DNA of 64,000 bases from Photobacterium iliopiscarium. GTDB taxonomy: Bacteria; Pseudomonadota; Gammaproteobacteria; Enterobacterales; Vibrionaceae. A program made the translations under genes and the position numbers. The DNA lies in the NCBI RefSeq assembly GCF_003026395.1, contig NZ_PYOO01000003.1:62001-126000 (forward strand), written 5' to 3'. Of this stretch, positions 8,651 through 17,906 are shown piece after piece. The notes below the pieces were generated by a model that was not told where the DNA came from, made no database searches, and saw only the letters and a program-made list of their open reading frames with translations. The first letter of the stretch is position 1. Each line of letters begins with the position of its first letter.

Positions 8651-10066
8651 CTAAATATGATCGATAACTTGTAATCCCCAAATCATCACAAAACTTAATA
8701 ACACCCCAACGACACCTACAATCGCACCTATTCGAGCCATTTGATTACTTTCAACATAACCCGTTGCATGTGCTAACGCATTAGGCGGTGTACTTATCGG
8801 TAATGACATACCTAACGATGCTGCAAAAGTCACCACCAGAATCAAGGTAACTTCACCACCTAATGGCGTTAATGACACCATTGATGTTCCTAATGCCGCC
8901 ATAATAGGCATTAATAGGTTTGCCGTTGCGGTATGTGACATAAAGTTAGCCATTAATAAACACAGTATCGCAGCACCCAGCAAGACCACATAAGGCGAGA
9001 AAATATCAAATGGAATACTATGCACGACCAATTTTGCTAAACCGGTTTTATCTAACGCTAAACCAAGTGCAATACCGCCGGACACTAACCACAATACATC
9101 CCATGAGATTTTCTTAAGATCTTCTTTATTGATAATCCCCGTTATCGAGAAAATTGCCACTGGAATTAGCGCCACCGTATAAGCGTTCATGCCATGCATT
9201 GAGCCCATAAGCCACAACATAATAGTGACGGTAAATGTCACATAAACCGTGATCGCTTTTGGGGTTTTAAGAAACTTACCTTGAATCGTTAATTCAATGG
9301 ATTGTTGCGTTGCAGGATAAAGTTTATTAATCAACCACCACGCAAAGACCAATAACACCGCAACAAAAGGCACGCCAAAGAACATCCACTCACCAAAAGT
9401 AATCAGATTTTCTCCCGTCAGGTATTTCAACGCAATCGCATTAGGTGGGGTGCCGATAGGTGTTCCAATACCGCCAATATTAGCCGCAACAGGAATCGAT
9501 AACGCAAAGGCTATTCTCCCCGGATCTTTAGCACCAAATAAAGTAATAACTGGCGCTAAAATAGAGAGCATCATCGCGGTTGTGGCAGTGTTTGACATGA
9601 ACATTGAGAAAACAGCAGTAATCAACATTAACCCAAACATGACATATTTAGGTTGGTTTCCAAACGGCTTTAATAACACTCGTGCTAAGTTAACATCTAA
9701 GCGGTATTTTGTTGCCGCCATAGCTAAAAAGAAGCCCCCCAGAAATAACATAATAATCGGACTCGCAAAAGTCGCCATTATTTCGCTATAACTCATTAAG
9801 TCACCAAAATGAGGCTGCCCTTGATCAAGTCTAAATAAATATAAACTTTTATCTGATAGTAATAATAATTCCAGCACAATAATCACAACAGACGTTGCAT
9901 AAATAGGAATAGGCTCCATCACCCAACATAATGCCGCTAATAGAAAAATAGCAATGACTCGTTGTTGAATAACCGTTAACCCTTCAAGAGGAAAAGCGGA
10001 AGCTGGCAGCAATAAAATAAATAGTGGAATTAAAATCGGTATGATATAGCGAAGATTTTGACGCAT
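8651..10066 (-). CDS. SLC13/DASS-family anion:Na+ symporter
   Basis: A 471-residue polytopic membrane protein of the divalent anion:sodium symporter family, which imports di- or tricarboxylates or sulfate. The first signature is MSNTATTAMM (S158-N159-T160). The symmetry-related second signature reads MSHTATANLL (S377-H378-T379), with His in place of the usual Asn. Supporting motifs are GTPIGTPPNA (about 201-210) and the C-terminal ISTPPNALAHATG. It heads an operon with a histidine kinase and a receiver protein, suggesting that substrate uptake and sensing are linked. The substrate is not assignable. Confidence 0.9.
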   Translation of the reverse strand: MRQNLRYIIPILIPLFILLLPASAFPLEGLTVIQQRVIAIFLLAALCWVMEPIPIYATSVVIIVLELLLLSDKSLYLFRLDQGQPHFGDLMSYSEIMATFASPIIMLFLGGFFLAMAATKYRLDVNLARVLLKPFGNQPKYVMFGLMLITAVFSMFMSNTATTAMMLSILAPVITLFGAKDPGRIAFALSIPVAANIGGIGTPIGTPPNAIALKYLTGENLITFGEWMFFGVPFVAVLLVFAWWLINKLYPATQQSIELTIQGKFLKTPKAITVYVTFTVTIMLWLMGSMHGMNAYTVALIPVAIFSITGIINKEDLKKISWDVLWLVSGGIALGLALDKTGLAKLVVHSIPFDIFSPYVVLLGAAILCLLMANFMSHTATANLLMPIMAALGTSMVSLTPLGGEVTLILVVTFAASLGMSLPISTPPNALAHATGYVESNQMARIGAIVGVVGVLLSFVMIWGLQVIDHI

Positions 10067-10401
10067 AGAGCATTATTCCCTTAAACAATAAATATGCCAC
10101 CACCTTTATTTTCCTTAAATTAAAGGTGAAGTATAATGGCTAAACTAACATTACTCATAGTGGTGAATAGCAACAATCGCTATCATGACCATCTATACGC
10201 TAATTCCTACAAGCTAATAATTGTTAGTATTATTATTGTCGCTGGCTCTAGCTCTTATTGCATCGAGTTAGATCAATAAAGTGATGAAATAATCATTAGT
10301 TATATAAAACGACGATCACATTTCAACAAAAATCATCGTCATTCTATTGGTTAACATCGATATAGTGAGTGACTTCACACCAACAACATATCATTCATCG
10401 T
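10067..10401. other. intergenic stretch without a gene
   Basis: This 335-base stretch separates the start of the DASS operon from the end of the MATE gene, both on the minus strand. It must hold the operon promoter. GACGAT (10311-10316) can pair with ATCGTC (10335-10340) as a weak hairpin downstream of the MATE gene. No clear operator, RNA or short gene was recognised. Confidence 0.4.
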
Positions 10402-11910
10402 TTATTTTTTCGATGCTGTCGTCGCTGAATGATGCTCAAGATCAACCGCAAGTGTCTCTTCTAAAACATCCTCGGTTCCCATGTAAGTACGAGAAGAACA
10501 AAATGGTGCAACGGGTACTGATGGCGTTAAAATATCATTATTATCCAACAGTTGTTGTTCGTGTGTCAGTCCCATTTTCTTCACTTGATAAATGACTAAA
10601 CTAAAGCCAATAATACCAAACACCACCGATCCCACAGCTTGACCAATCAATACTCCACTTGCACCTGCAAAATGACCACCGATTAATACAAAAGGTATTG
10701 TTCCCAAGGTCGCTTTACCCATATTTAAAACCGTTGACCACGTTGGTCGATTAAGGTTATTAAAGGCTGCATTTGCCACAAATAGTGCACCATTAAAAAT
10801 AAACGTCACCGCAATAAAACTACAGAAGACACTCACCATTTCAGCCGCATCGCCAGTAAGACTAAACATCGAGATCAGTAAATCTTGTCCAAACCAAAGT
10901 AATAACGAGACACCAACACAATAAATTGCCGTAAATAACATAGCATCACGTAATATTTGATTAATTCTATCCCAGCGCTCACCACCAAAGTTTTGACCAA
11001 TAATCGGCCCAACAGCACCCGACAAAGAGAAAACCAACGCAAAACAAACCGGCATAATACGTCCAATAACCGCATAACCTGCGACAAAACTTTCACCAAA
11101 ATGGGCAATATTACTGGTGACAACAGCATTACCAATAGGGGTTGCGGTGTTGGTTAATATTGCAGGTAAGGCTATTTTAGCCACTGTCGGTAACGCTAAC
11201 TTAAAGCTAGTAAGATCAGGCTTTGCAACCAATTGATGCTTATAGACCACCGCATACAAGGAAAAACTCATCACCGCTAATCGCGCAAACACCGATGCAA
11301 TAGCAGCACCTTGCATACCCATCGATAAACCAAAAATCAACAATGGGTCTAATACTGCATTAACGCCACCACCAATTAATGTGGCAACCATTGAACTTCG
11401 TGCATCACCCACGCCACGTAATGCCGCCCCCGCAGACATAGAAACAGCAATTAAAGGGGCGCTGGGTAATAAAATCACCAAATATTGAGTAGCCGCTTTT
11501 GCAACAGCACCTTTAGCGCCAATTAAATTAAGCAACAATGGCAATTGCCATAACATAAGACACACAATAGTGAAGCTGATCAGTACAGCAAAAATCATCA
11601 CATTACTGGCCATCATCCGTGCTTGTTGGCGATCGTTTTTACCCAGCGCACGTGAGACTAGCGCCCCCGCAGCAATAGATGTACCGATAGAAAGAGAGGT
11701 AGAAAAAAAGACTAACGTTCCGGCAAAACCAATCGCAGCAGCAAGTTCTATTTGTCCCAACATACTAATAAAAAACATGTCGAGTAAATCGACTAAAAAC
11801 AACGCCATTAAACCAATAGCGCCCGTTCCTGACATCACCACAATGTGGCGCATAATCGAACCTGTTAAAAATTTAGCTTGGCTATTTTCTGCTGTATTTT
11901 CTTTGTTCAC
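10402..11910 (-). CDS. MATE-family multidrug/Na+ efflux transporter
   Basis: A 502-residue inner-membrane protein with about twelve hydrophobic segments in two similar halves, the MATE architecture. The N-terminal half starts with TGSIMRHIVVMSGTGAIGLMALFLVDLLD and contains the VSRALGKNDRQQARMM loop. The equivalent loop in the second half is GPIIGQNFGGERWDRINQILRDA. Such proteins exchange cationic compounds or drugs for Na+ or H+. The C-terminal 50 residues are hydrophilic and variable. It is transcribed alone: the CBS gene upstream ends with a terminator at 11967-11987. Substrate unknown. Confidence 0.9.
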   Translation of the reverse strand: MNKENTAENSQAKFLTGSIMRHIVVMSGTGAIGLMALFLVDLLDMFFISMLGQIELAAAIGFAGTLVFFSTSLSIGTSIAAGALVSRALGKNDRQQARMMASNVMIFAVLISFTIVCLMLWQLPLLLNLIGAKGAVAKAATQYLVILLPSAPLIAVSMSAGAALRGVGDARSSMVATLIGGGVNAVLDPLLIFGLSMGMQGAAIASVFARLAVMSFSLYAVVYKHQLVAKPDLTSFKLALPTVAKIALPAILTNTATPIGNAVVTSNIAHFGESFVAGYAVIGRIMPVCFALVFSLSGAVGPIIGQNFGGERWDRINQILRDAMLFTAIYCVGVSLLLWFGQDLLISMFSLTGDAAEMVSVFCSFIAVTFIFNGALFVANAAFNNLNRPTWSTVLNMGKATLGTIPFVLIGGHFAGASGVLIGQAVGSVVFGIIGFSLVIYQVKKMGLTHEQQLLDNNDILTPSVPVAPFCSSRTYMGTEDVLEETLAVDLEHHSATTASKK

Positions 11911-11966
11911 AACGTCTCCAAATCAGCATTATGCCCCCCTAAAACAAGGCCATAATAATCAAAAAG

Positions 11967-11987
11967 AAAGGCGCTCAAAGCGCCTTT
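11967..11987 (-). terminator. terminator after CBS-domain gene
   Basis: AAAGGCGCT (11967-11975) pairs with AGCGCCTTT (11979-11987) around a three-base loop. The A-rich sequence on its left becomes a U-run for minus-strand transcripts leaving the CBS gene. Confidence 0.85.
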
Positions 11988-12024
11988 TTATCATCAATAA
12001 TATTCATCTATTTTTCTATAGTGA

Positions 12025-12441
12025 TCACAATGGATGCTTAAAGCAAGCGCCAATCTGATTACTGATCGCCGTTAATACATCACGACGCGTAATAACACCC
12101 ACCAACCGACCATCATCAACAACAGGGTATATTTTAGGCTTTTGCCCTGTCATGGTTTCAGCTAATACAATGATTGTGTCATCCCCAGACACGGTTAACA
12201 CATCAACCCGCATACACTCACTGACAGTATGACTATCTTGGCAGTGATAACCGACTTTAAGGAGTTTATGAATCATGTCTTGTTCTGAGATAAACCCCAC
12301 GACTTGCTTATGCTCATTAATCACCGGCCCACCAATCTGTTTTGCCGTTAACAATTTATCTAATGCCGCAGATAACGACATATTCTCAGTAAATGTAACC
12401 GGGCGAATATTCATATAATCTTTGATTTTTAATGATTCCAT
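12025..12441 (-). CDS. tandem CBS-domain protein
   Basis: A 138-residue cytoplasmic protein made of two CBS motifs (about 1-62 and 70-130), forming one Bateman module. Typical signatures are IGGPVINEHKQVVGFISEQDMIH and KIYPVVDDGRLVGVITRRDVL. Such modules bind adenosine nucleotides and act as energy or redox sensors. The ATG at 12441 (MESLKIKDYMN) was preferred to 12456 because AGGGG lies five to six bases before it and the CBS fold begins there. No partner enzyme domain is present and the regulated target is unknown. Confidence 0.85.
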   Translation of the reverse strand: MESLKIKDYMNIRPVTFTENMSLSAALDKLLTAKQIGGPVINEHKQVVGFISEQDMIHKLLKVGYHCQDSHTVSECMRVDVLTVSGDDTIIVLAETMTGQKPKIYPVVDDGRLVGVITRRDVLTAISNQIGACFKHPL

Positions 12442-12635
12442 ACCTTCCCCTACCATACTGTATTCGGCTGCGGATCAGATTTAATTCATTGATCTATTAA
12501 TTAAAATAAACCTGTACCTATAACATTAAGTTAAGTCCAAATATTTAAATTTACTAAATATCAATGTTCTATTTTAAACATCTTTATTAAATAAAATTAT
12601 AACACTATGATAATTAAGATATTTAAATACAAAAA

Positions 12636-12662
12636 AAACGCTCACTAAAAAAGTAAGCGTTT
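12636..12662 (-). terminator. terminator of the DUF945 gene
   Basis: AAACGCTCACT (12636-12646) pairs with AGTAAGCGTTT (12652-12662) with one mismatch. An eight-base A-run on its left becomes a U-run on the minus strand. Confidence 0.75.
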
Positions 12663-12689
12663 AATTCGATCTCACCTACTCAAATAAAA

Positions 12690-14006
12690 TTACTGTAGGA
12701 ATAATGCCATCATGGCTAATGGTAGTTTCGCACCAGAAGAAAATTCTAATTGATCCGCAACAATTTTAACCTGTAATTGATAATTACCATCTTGTTTAGT
12801 GACGATTTTTTGATTCACTAAGACGGGCAATTTCGCCGCTAACAACGGTTCTTTAGCCACCAACGCTTCAGGAATAACAATATTAATATTACCGCTCAAT
12901 TGCTCAGTCACCGCAGTAAGATTGGTCGATGCATGCTCTAACCCTGATTTAATATTGAGCAGCAATTTTGCATTAACGATTCCCTCTGGCGTTTTAACAC
13001 TTAGTTGTGATAAATCAACCGTCGCACCATGAGCAATCAATAAATCTAATGCTAACATCGCTTGTTTCATTTGGGCTGGATCTTGAACCATTTTTGATGA
13101 TTGCTCCATCTCAGCTAACTGACTAATGGCTTTATAATTTAAATCTTTTAGCGCTAATTTAAAGGCAATATCTTGATAATGTTGCCCATCAAGCGTGGTT
13201 AATTTTGCCACTTGAATAGTATTAGTATTGGTCACTTGTTGTGTCGCTTCTGTCGGATTTTTCTCACCGCTTGGCTGACTCAACGCATTGTTCATCGCCA
13301 CATTAACACCATTAATCGCAATAAATTGGTGCTGATCAGCGGCAATAAATTTAGCGTGTTCTAAACTAAATGTCTGATGTCCAATCCAGAAATTACCTTG
13401 CATTTGGCCTTTACCTTCACCATTAATGCCTTTTACGACCATGCTTTCTTTATCTGGCGTCGCTACGGTTAATTCCGGCAAATTATAACTAAATTGACTC
13501 TTACTGTTTTCAGGATCAAATTCACCCTTAACCATTAATGTTTTGCTGATTGCAGTCACACCATCATCATGGGTGTAATCCATAGGATTCACCGTCATCA
13601 CAAAATGGGTTGTTCCCGTAAAACCAGAATCAGTAACCATTTGCATTGGCGCAACATTTTCACCCCAAACTTTATTAACTAACAGTGCCATTTGCTTATC
13701 AATCACGAACTTACTGGTTGATTTAACACCTAAAAAACCATTTTCAATATGATGATTTACGAACCAGACAGTTGGTAACCCTTGCTCTGCAAACGCCGAT
13801 TTTAATTGATTTTTAAGCTCAATACGTGACACTGCATTTGACGATAAATAACCACGTTCAAAACTTTTATTGGTGATAGACAAGTAAGGGCTATGGTAGT
13901 TTTCAACCGCCCCCATATAGATACTCTGCCCGATTTGACCTGTTGCTAATGGTCCACACGCAATGATCGCAACCGCGCCAGCAGTGGCAAGAATTTTTTT
14001 CAACAT
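12690..14006 (-). CDS. DUF945/YdgA-family protein
   Basis: A 438-residue protein with a single N-terminal hydrophobic segment (ILATAGAVAIIACGPLATG, about 4-22), so it is probably anchored in the inner membrane with the bulk in the periplasm. The opening QSIYMGAVENYHSPYLSITNKSFERGYLSS matches the DUF945 (YdgA-like) family. The start at 14006 (MLKKILATAG) was chosen over 14036 because it places the signal anchor at the N-terminus. The C-terminal half repeats amphipathic strands (LALKDLNYKAISQL...). E. coli YdgA is of poorly defined function. It has its own terminator and stands divergent from ldhA. Confidence 0.85.
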   Translation of the reverse strand: MLKKILATAGAVAIIACGPLATGQIGQSIYMGAVENYHSPYLSITNKSFERGYLSSNAVSRIELKNQLKSAFAEQGLPTVWFVNHHIENGFLGVKSTSKFVIDKQMALLVNKVWGENVAPMQMVTDSGFTGTTHFVMTVNPMDYTHDDGVTAISKTLMVKGEFDPENSKSQFSYNLPELTVATPDKESMVVKGINGEGKGQMQGNFWIGHQTFSLEHAKFIAADQHQFIAINGVNVAMNNALSQPSGEKNPTEATQQVTNTNTIQVAKLTTLDGQHYQDIAFKLALKDLNYKAISQLAEMEQSSKMVQDPAQMKQAMLALDLLIAHGATVDLSQLSVKTPEGIVNAKLLLNIKSGLEHASTNLTAVTEQLSGNINIVIPEALVAKEPLLAAKLPVLVNQKIVTKQDGNYQLQVKIVADQLEFSSGAKLPLAMMALFLQ

Positions 14007-14245
14007 ATTGAATCCCAAAAATAAAGTAAGTTGCAATTAACAATCTAAATCATAGCATGAACCACTTCGTCACAGCAGCATAACCCTAACCATTATTTTA
14101 GTACGGTTATTTTGTCATACAAATAATTTGCTATTTATAACTAAGTTGTTATCTTGATCACATAATAACCGTGTAAGTTAGTCAGATATTAAGCTTTTAT
14201 ACTTAATAATGACTGAATAGCAGACTGTGTTTTTGGAGTGAAATT

Positions 14246-15238
14246 ATGAAAATGGCTGTATTTAGTACCAAAGGATATGATCAAAAATCATTTGCTCATA
14301 CTAATAAGCAATTCCATCAACAACTCACTTATTTTGATTTTCAACTCAATCACCATACGGCAAAAATGGCAGAAGGTTTTGATGCTATTTGTGCATTTGT
14401 TAATGATGACCTTAGCGAACCCGTTCTTAAAATATTAGCTGAACAAGGGGTTAAAATTATCGCTATGCGTTGTGCCGGTTTTGATAGGGTTGATCTTGAA
14501 GCGGCAAAAGCCTTAAATTTGCAGGTTGTCACTGTTCCCGCTTATTCTCCTGAATCCATTGCTGAGCATACACTAGGGCTAATGCTTAGCCTTAACCGTC
14601 GTATTCACCGCGCTTACCAGCGCACGCGTGATGCTAATTTCTCATTAGAAGGCTTAACGGGCTATAACTTCCATGGTCGTACCGTCGGGGTTATTGGTAC
14701 AGGTCGAATTGGTATTGCAACCATTCGTATTTTAAAAGGCTTAGGCATGAATATTCTTGCTTATGACCCTTACCCAAACCCAATCGCACTTGAATTAGGG
14801 GTTACTTACTGCACCCTTGATGAAATTTATGAACAAGCGAATGTGATCACACTTCATTGTCCAATGAGCAAAGAAAACTATCACATGCTAAACCGTAAAG
14901 CATTTGCCAAAATGCGCCGCGGAATGATGATTATAAATACCAGCCGTGGTGGTCTACTTAACTCTAGTGATGCAGTCGAAGCACTTAAAAGCGGGATTAT
15001 TAGTGCATTAGGCGTTGATGTTTATGAGAACGAAAAAGATTTATTCTTCCAAGATAAATCCAACGACATTATTCAAGATGATGTTTTCCGTCGTTTATCA
15101 TCATGCCACAATGTACTCTTTACTGGACACCAAGCTTTTTTAACAGAAGAAGCACTTGGCAGTATTGCTCAAACAACCTTAGAAAACATAGCTAGCTTTG
15201 AAAAAGGTCAACTATCAGGTAATGAACTCATCCAATAA
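14246..15238 (+). CDS. ldhA: fermentative D-lactate dehydrogenase
   Basis: A 330-residue cytoplasmic enzyme reducing pyruvate to D-lactate with NADH to regenerate NAD during fermentation. It shows the nucleotide loop VGVIGTGRIGIATI (about 148-161), the catalytic Arg in INTSRGGLL, the Glu in VDVYENEKDLFF and the catalytic His in FTGHQAFLTEEAL. This is the D-2-hydroxyacid dehydrogenase triad, and the length matches E. coli LdhA (329). A good ribosome binding site, GGAGTG, lies seven bases before the ATG. It ends at a strong terminator at 15269-15295. Confidence 0.95.
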   Translation: MKMAVFSTKGYDQKSFAHTNKQFHQQLTYFDFQLNHHTAKMAEGFDAICAFVNDDLSEPVLKILAEQGVKIIAMRCAGFDRVDLEAAKALNLQVVTVPAYSPESIAEHTLGLMLSLNRRIHRAYQRTRDANFSLEGLTGYNFHGRTVGVIGTGRIGIATIRILKGLGMNILAYDPYPNPIALELGVTYCTLDEIYEQANVITLHCPMSKENYHMLNRKAFAKMRRGMMIINTSRGGLLNSSDAVEALKSGIISALGVDVYENEKDLFFQDKSNDIIQDDVFRRLSSCHNVLFTGHQAFLTEEALGSIAQTTLENIASFEKGQLSGNELIQ

Positions 15239-15268
15239 ACCGATGATTTAACATCGTTCATCAGTAAT

Positions 15269-15295
15269 AAAAAAGGCGCATTACGCGCCTTTTTT
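15269..15295. terminator. terminator between ldhA and the LysR gene
   Basis: AAAAAAGGCGC (15269-15279) pairs with GCGCCTTTTTT (15285-15295) around a five-base loop. The symmetric A and T tracts let it end both ldhA and the convergent LysR-type gene. Confidence 0.92.
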
Positions 15296-15315
15296 GATCA
15301 AGATATTAAGGTGTA

Positions 15316-16224
15316 TTAAAGATTAATCTCACTGAATAACCAATCTTTGAACGCTTTGATTTTCGGCGAGGTTTGCATATCTTTACGACAAACAACGTAA
15401 TAACTATGGGCCGAACTTACCGTCATATCAAAAGGTGAAACCAAGCGTGATGAGGCTAATTGCTCTGCAACAAATGACTGTCTTGCCATCGCAACGCCCA
15501 TACCTGTCGTGGCTGCTTTAATGGCTAAATCAGCGCGATCAAACGTACAGTTATTATCCGGCAATGCCACATTAAAATGTTGCGCCCAAAACCGCCACTC
15601 ATCATTTCTACCTGCCCTCGCCCATGGCGCAGCATCATGTAACAATAAACAATGCATCAAGTTTTCAGGCTGATCATACAACTTATGTTTTAAAGCATAA
15701 TCATGACTACACACAGGAAACATGGTTTCTTCTAATAATTTATCCACGGCTAAATTAGGATAAACACCATTTCCAAAGTAAATGGCACAGTCATAACTTT
15801 CAATTTGAAAATCCACTAAATCATTTCGAGTTCGTAAATGAATCCGCAAATGAGGGTATTTATCAATAAAAGACGTTAAACGAGGCACTAACCATGTTTG
15901 GGCAAAAGTTGGTGGTGCTGAAACAGTCAGATCACCACATAACTCAGTATTTTTTAAATCACGGATCTCATGAATAATATTGCCAAAATTAGACGCTAGC
16001 ACTTGCTTTAACCGCTGCCCTTCATCTGTCAATATCAATTTTCGATGCTGTCGAATAAATAATTGAACATCTAAAATATCTTCAAGATTTTTAATCTTAT
16101 GACTGACAGCACTTTGCGTTAAGCACAGAATCTCAGCAGCACGAGTAAAACTCATTTGATCTGCTGCAATCAAAAAACAATGTAATCCAGAAAGAACAGA
16201 ACCTGACAATTTAGATAATTGCAT
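15316..16224 (-). CDS. DsdC-like LysR-family transcriptional regulator
   Basis: A 302-residue DNA-binding regulator. The winged helix-turn-helix is at about 12-70 (FTRAAEILCLTQSAVSHKIKNLEDIL), followed by a linker helix and a periplasmic-binding-protein-like effector domain. Stretches such as SPPTFAQTWLVPRL-like, LLHDAAPWARAGRNDEWRFWAQHF and GVAMARQSFVAEQLASS align closely with E. coli DsdC, the activator of D-serine deaminase. No dsdA or dsdX homologue is next to it. It lies convergent with ldhA and upstream is a tfoX gene, so the target is unclear. Family is confident; D-serine as effector is inference. Confidence 0.85.
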   Translation of the reverse strand: MQLSKLSGSVLSGLHCFLIAADQMSFTRAAEILCLTQSAVSHKIKNLEDILDVQLFIRQHRKLILTDEGQRLKQVLASNFGNIIHEIRDLKNTELCGDLTVSAPPTFAQTWLVPRLTSFIDKYPHLRIHLRTRNDLVDFQIESYDCAIYFGNGVYPNLAVDKLLEETMFPVCSHDYALKHKLYDQPENLMHCLLLHDAAPWARAGRNDEWRFWAQHFNVALPDNNCTFDRADLAIKAATTGMGVAMARQSFVAEQLASSRLVSPFDMTVSSAHSYYVVCRKDMQTSPKIKAFKDWLFSEINL

Positions 16225-16324
16225 ACTTTAACCACGACAACATAATTGTTGCAAGCATAGCAAAAAAATCACTTATTCTCAGCTACATCGACTTAATAAA
16301 CTTATATTATCAATTAGCTATCTA

Positions 16325-16924
16325 TTAATGTGTTTGTTGATGATATTCATCCAATAATCGCTGCTTATGATCTTCACTCAATAACTGCCAGTGTCCACCT
16401 TGAATAGCGCCTGCAAATATCCATAGCAATTTATGATCTAACTCTTGACCATTATGTTCACACACACGTCGAAAAACATTCACGGCACCCACATTAAAAA
16501 ACGTATCTACGTCTAATACACCGGCTTTTTTCACCATACGTTCAAGTGTTAAACGCATATTAGGTAAATCACGTAACCGACGATTTGATTCAGACGTTCT
16601 AAAATCTTTATCACGGCAAGAAAATGCAATAGATTGTTCCACAAACGAATCACATTGAGATTGATCAGTTAAGAATAGCTTATTGATTTCGTAATAATTC
16701 ACGGTCGCTGTTTTGCTTTTTTTTATATGTCTGAACTTTTCACAACCAGATTTAATTAATTTTGTATCAAGATCATTTCCTCCGCGAATATACATCGATG
16801 TCGGTGTCACAATGGCAAACATGGCACTATTAATAAAGACACCCGTACCACCAAACATTGATCTTTTTTCTTGCTGGCCAAATTTAGATAAGTAATTCAA
16901 ATAATCATCTTTTATTGACGTCAT
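16325..16924 (-). CDS. TfoX/Sxy-family competence regulator
   Basis: A 199-residue protein with the TfoX N-terminal domain (about 10-105, signature RSMFGGTGVFINSAMFAIV) and the helical TfoX C-terminal domain (about 115-195, RRLRDLPNMRLTLERMVKKAG). TfoX/Sxy proteins act with CRP to switch on DNA-uptake genes; in vibrios TfoX responds to chitin, while the paralogue TfoY controls motility and type VI secretion. No c-di-GMP riboswitch like the one before V. cholerae tfoY was found upstream, which favours TfoX, but the assignment is not decided. It stands divergent from the Lon-domain gene across 271 bases. Confidence 0.85.
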   Translation of the reverse strand: MTSIKDDYLNYLSKFGQQEKRSMFGGTGVFINSAMFAIVTPTSMYIRGGNDLDTKLIKSGCEKFRHIKKSKTATVNYYEINKLFLTDQSQCDSFVEQSIAFSCRDKDFRTSESNRRLRDLPNMRLTLERMVKKAGVLDVDTFFNVGAVNVFRRVCEHNGQELDHKLLWIFAGAIQGGHWQLLSEDHKQRLLDEYHQQTH

Positions 16925-17195
16925 AACTCATGCTCCAGATATTATCCATAACAACTAAAAACACATCAAATATTTACCATTATTAATGTCAATCATTTGA
17001 CGAACCATTTTATGCCCATTGCAACAACATATGATACAACTAGCATTCGAATATGAGATTACTCGCATATTTTTAGTCGAAAATTTATGAAACAAATTAA
17101 CAATCAGTCATTTTTATACTCCCCCTCAATGAAATATATAGTGCTACCCTTAGTAAGGTTTCTTGTAAGTGGCTTAAAGACGACAAGGATAAACT

Positions 17196-17792
17196 ATGAA
17201 TACCATCGCATTATTACCTCATAGTGAGCATTTATTACCGGGTGGGCGGTTAAACCTTATTATTGCAAGACCCTGTGATATTCGAATGGTAACCGAGGCA
17301 ATAGCGAGTAATCACCCCTTTGGTTTAGGGATGATCGACCGAAATACACCACGAGAAACAGTGGCTAAAATTCCAGCTATTGCAACGACAGTAATAATTC
17401 AAGATTTTAATGCGATAACAGGAGGATTTTTGGAAATAATCGTTGAAGGTACGAATAAAGTTTCAATTTTAGACCTTACAATGGCGCATGATAATTTACT
17501 CACTGCAACCTATGCACCTCATTATAATTGGCCAAGTATTGGAATAACTACCGAGAACAAAATACTCGCGGATAAGCTCAAATTGTTGTTTATATCAATG
17601 CCAGAAATAAGCCAACGTTATCCACAACCTAACTATCAAGATGCAACTTGGGTGTGTCAGCGGTGGTTAGAAATATTACCCATCGATATCAAACAAAAAC
17701 AATGTTTAATCCACCATCCAACCGCAGAGATTACAATTCACTTCCTCTTACAACTACTGCAAGATCACAACTTAATTAATAATTTAAAATAA
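17196..17792 (+). CDS. Lon N-terminal (substrate-binding) domain protein
   Basis: A 198-residue protein consisting of a stand-alone LON N-terminal domain, without ATPase or protease parts. The fold opens with the typical LLPHSEHLLPGGRLNLIIARPCDIRMV segment (about 6-33) and has the beta strands VTTVIIQDFNAI-like and GFLEIIVEGTNKVSI. The C-terminal half is helical. Homologues are common in Vibrio and Pseudomonas and are presumed to bind unfolded or specific proteins, but no role is established. AAGGA lies upstream of the ATG. A gene of unknown regulatory target, the HDOD protein, follows in the same direction. Confidence 0.8.
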   Translation: MNTIALLPHSEHLLPGGRLNLIIARPCDIRMVTEAIASNHPFGLGMIDRNTPRETVAKIPAIATTVIIQDFNAITGGFLEIIVEGTNKVSILDLTMAHDNLLTATYAPHYNWPSIGITTENKILADKLKLLFISMPEISQRYPQPNYQDATWVCQRWLEILPIDIKQKQCLIHHPTAEITIHFLLQLLQDHNLINNLK

Positions 17793-17906
17793 TGTCATGG
17801 TTCAACAATCCAAGCGTTAACTGTGTCAAAAAAATAGCAGCAGAGCCTTTGTACCTTAAGCAACAATGCGTACACTGATTGCATCTTTTATTATTGTAAT
17901 TATTCA

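Noticed and set aside
16925..17195. Possible c-di-GMP riboswitch before the tfoX-family gene
   Set aside because: The GEMM core sequences expected upstream of V. cholerae tfoY were not found on the minus strand.
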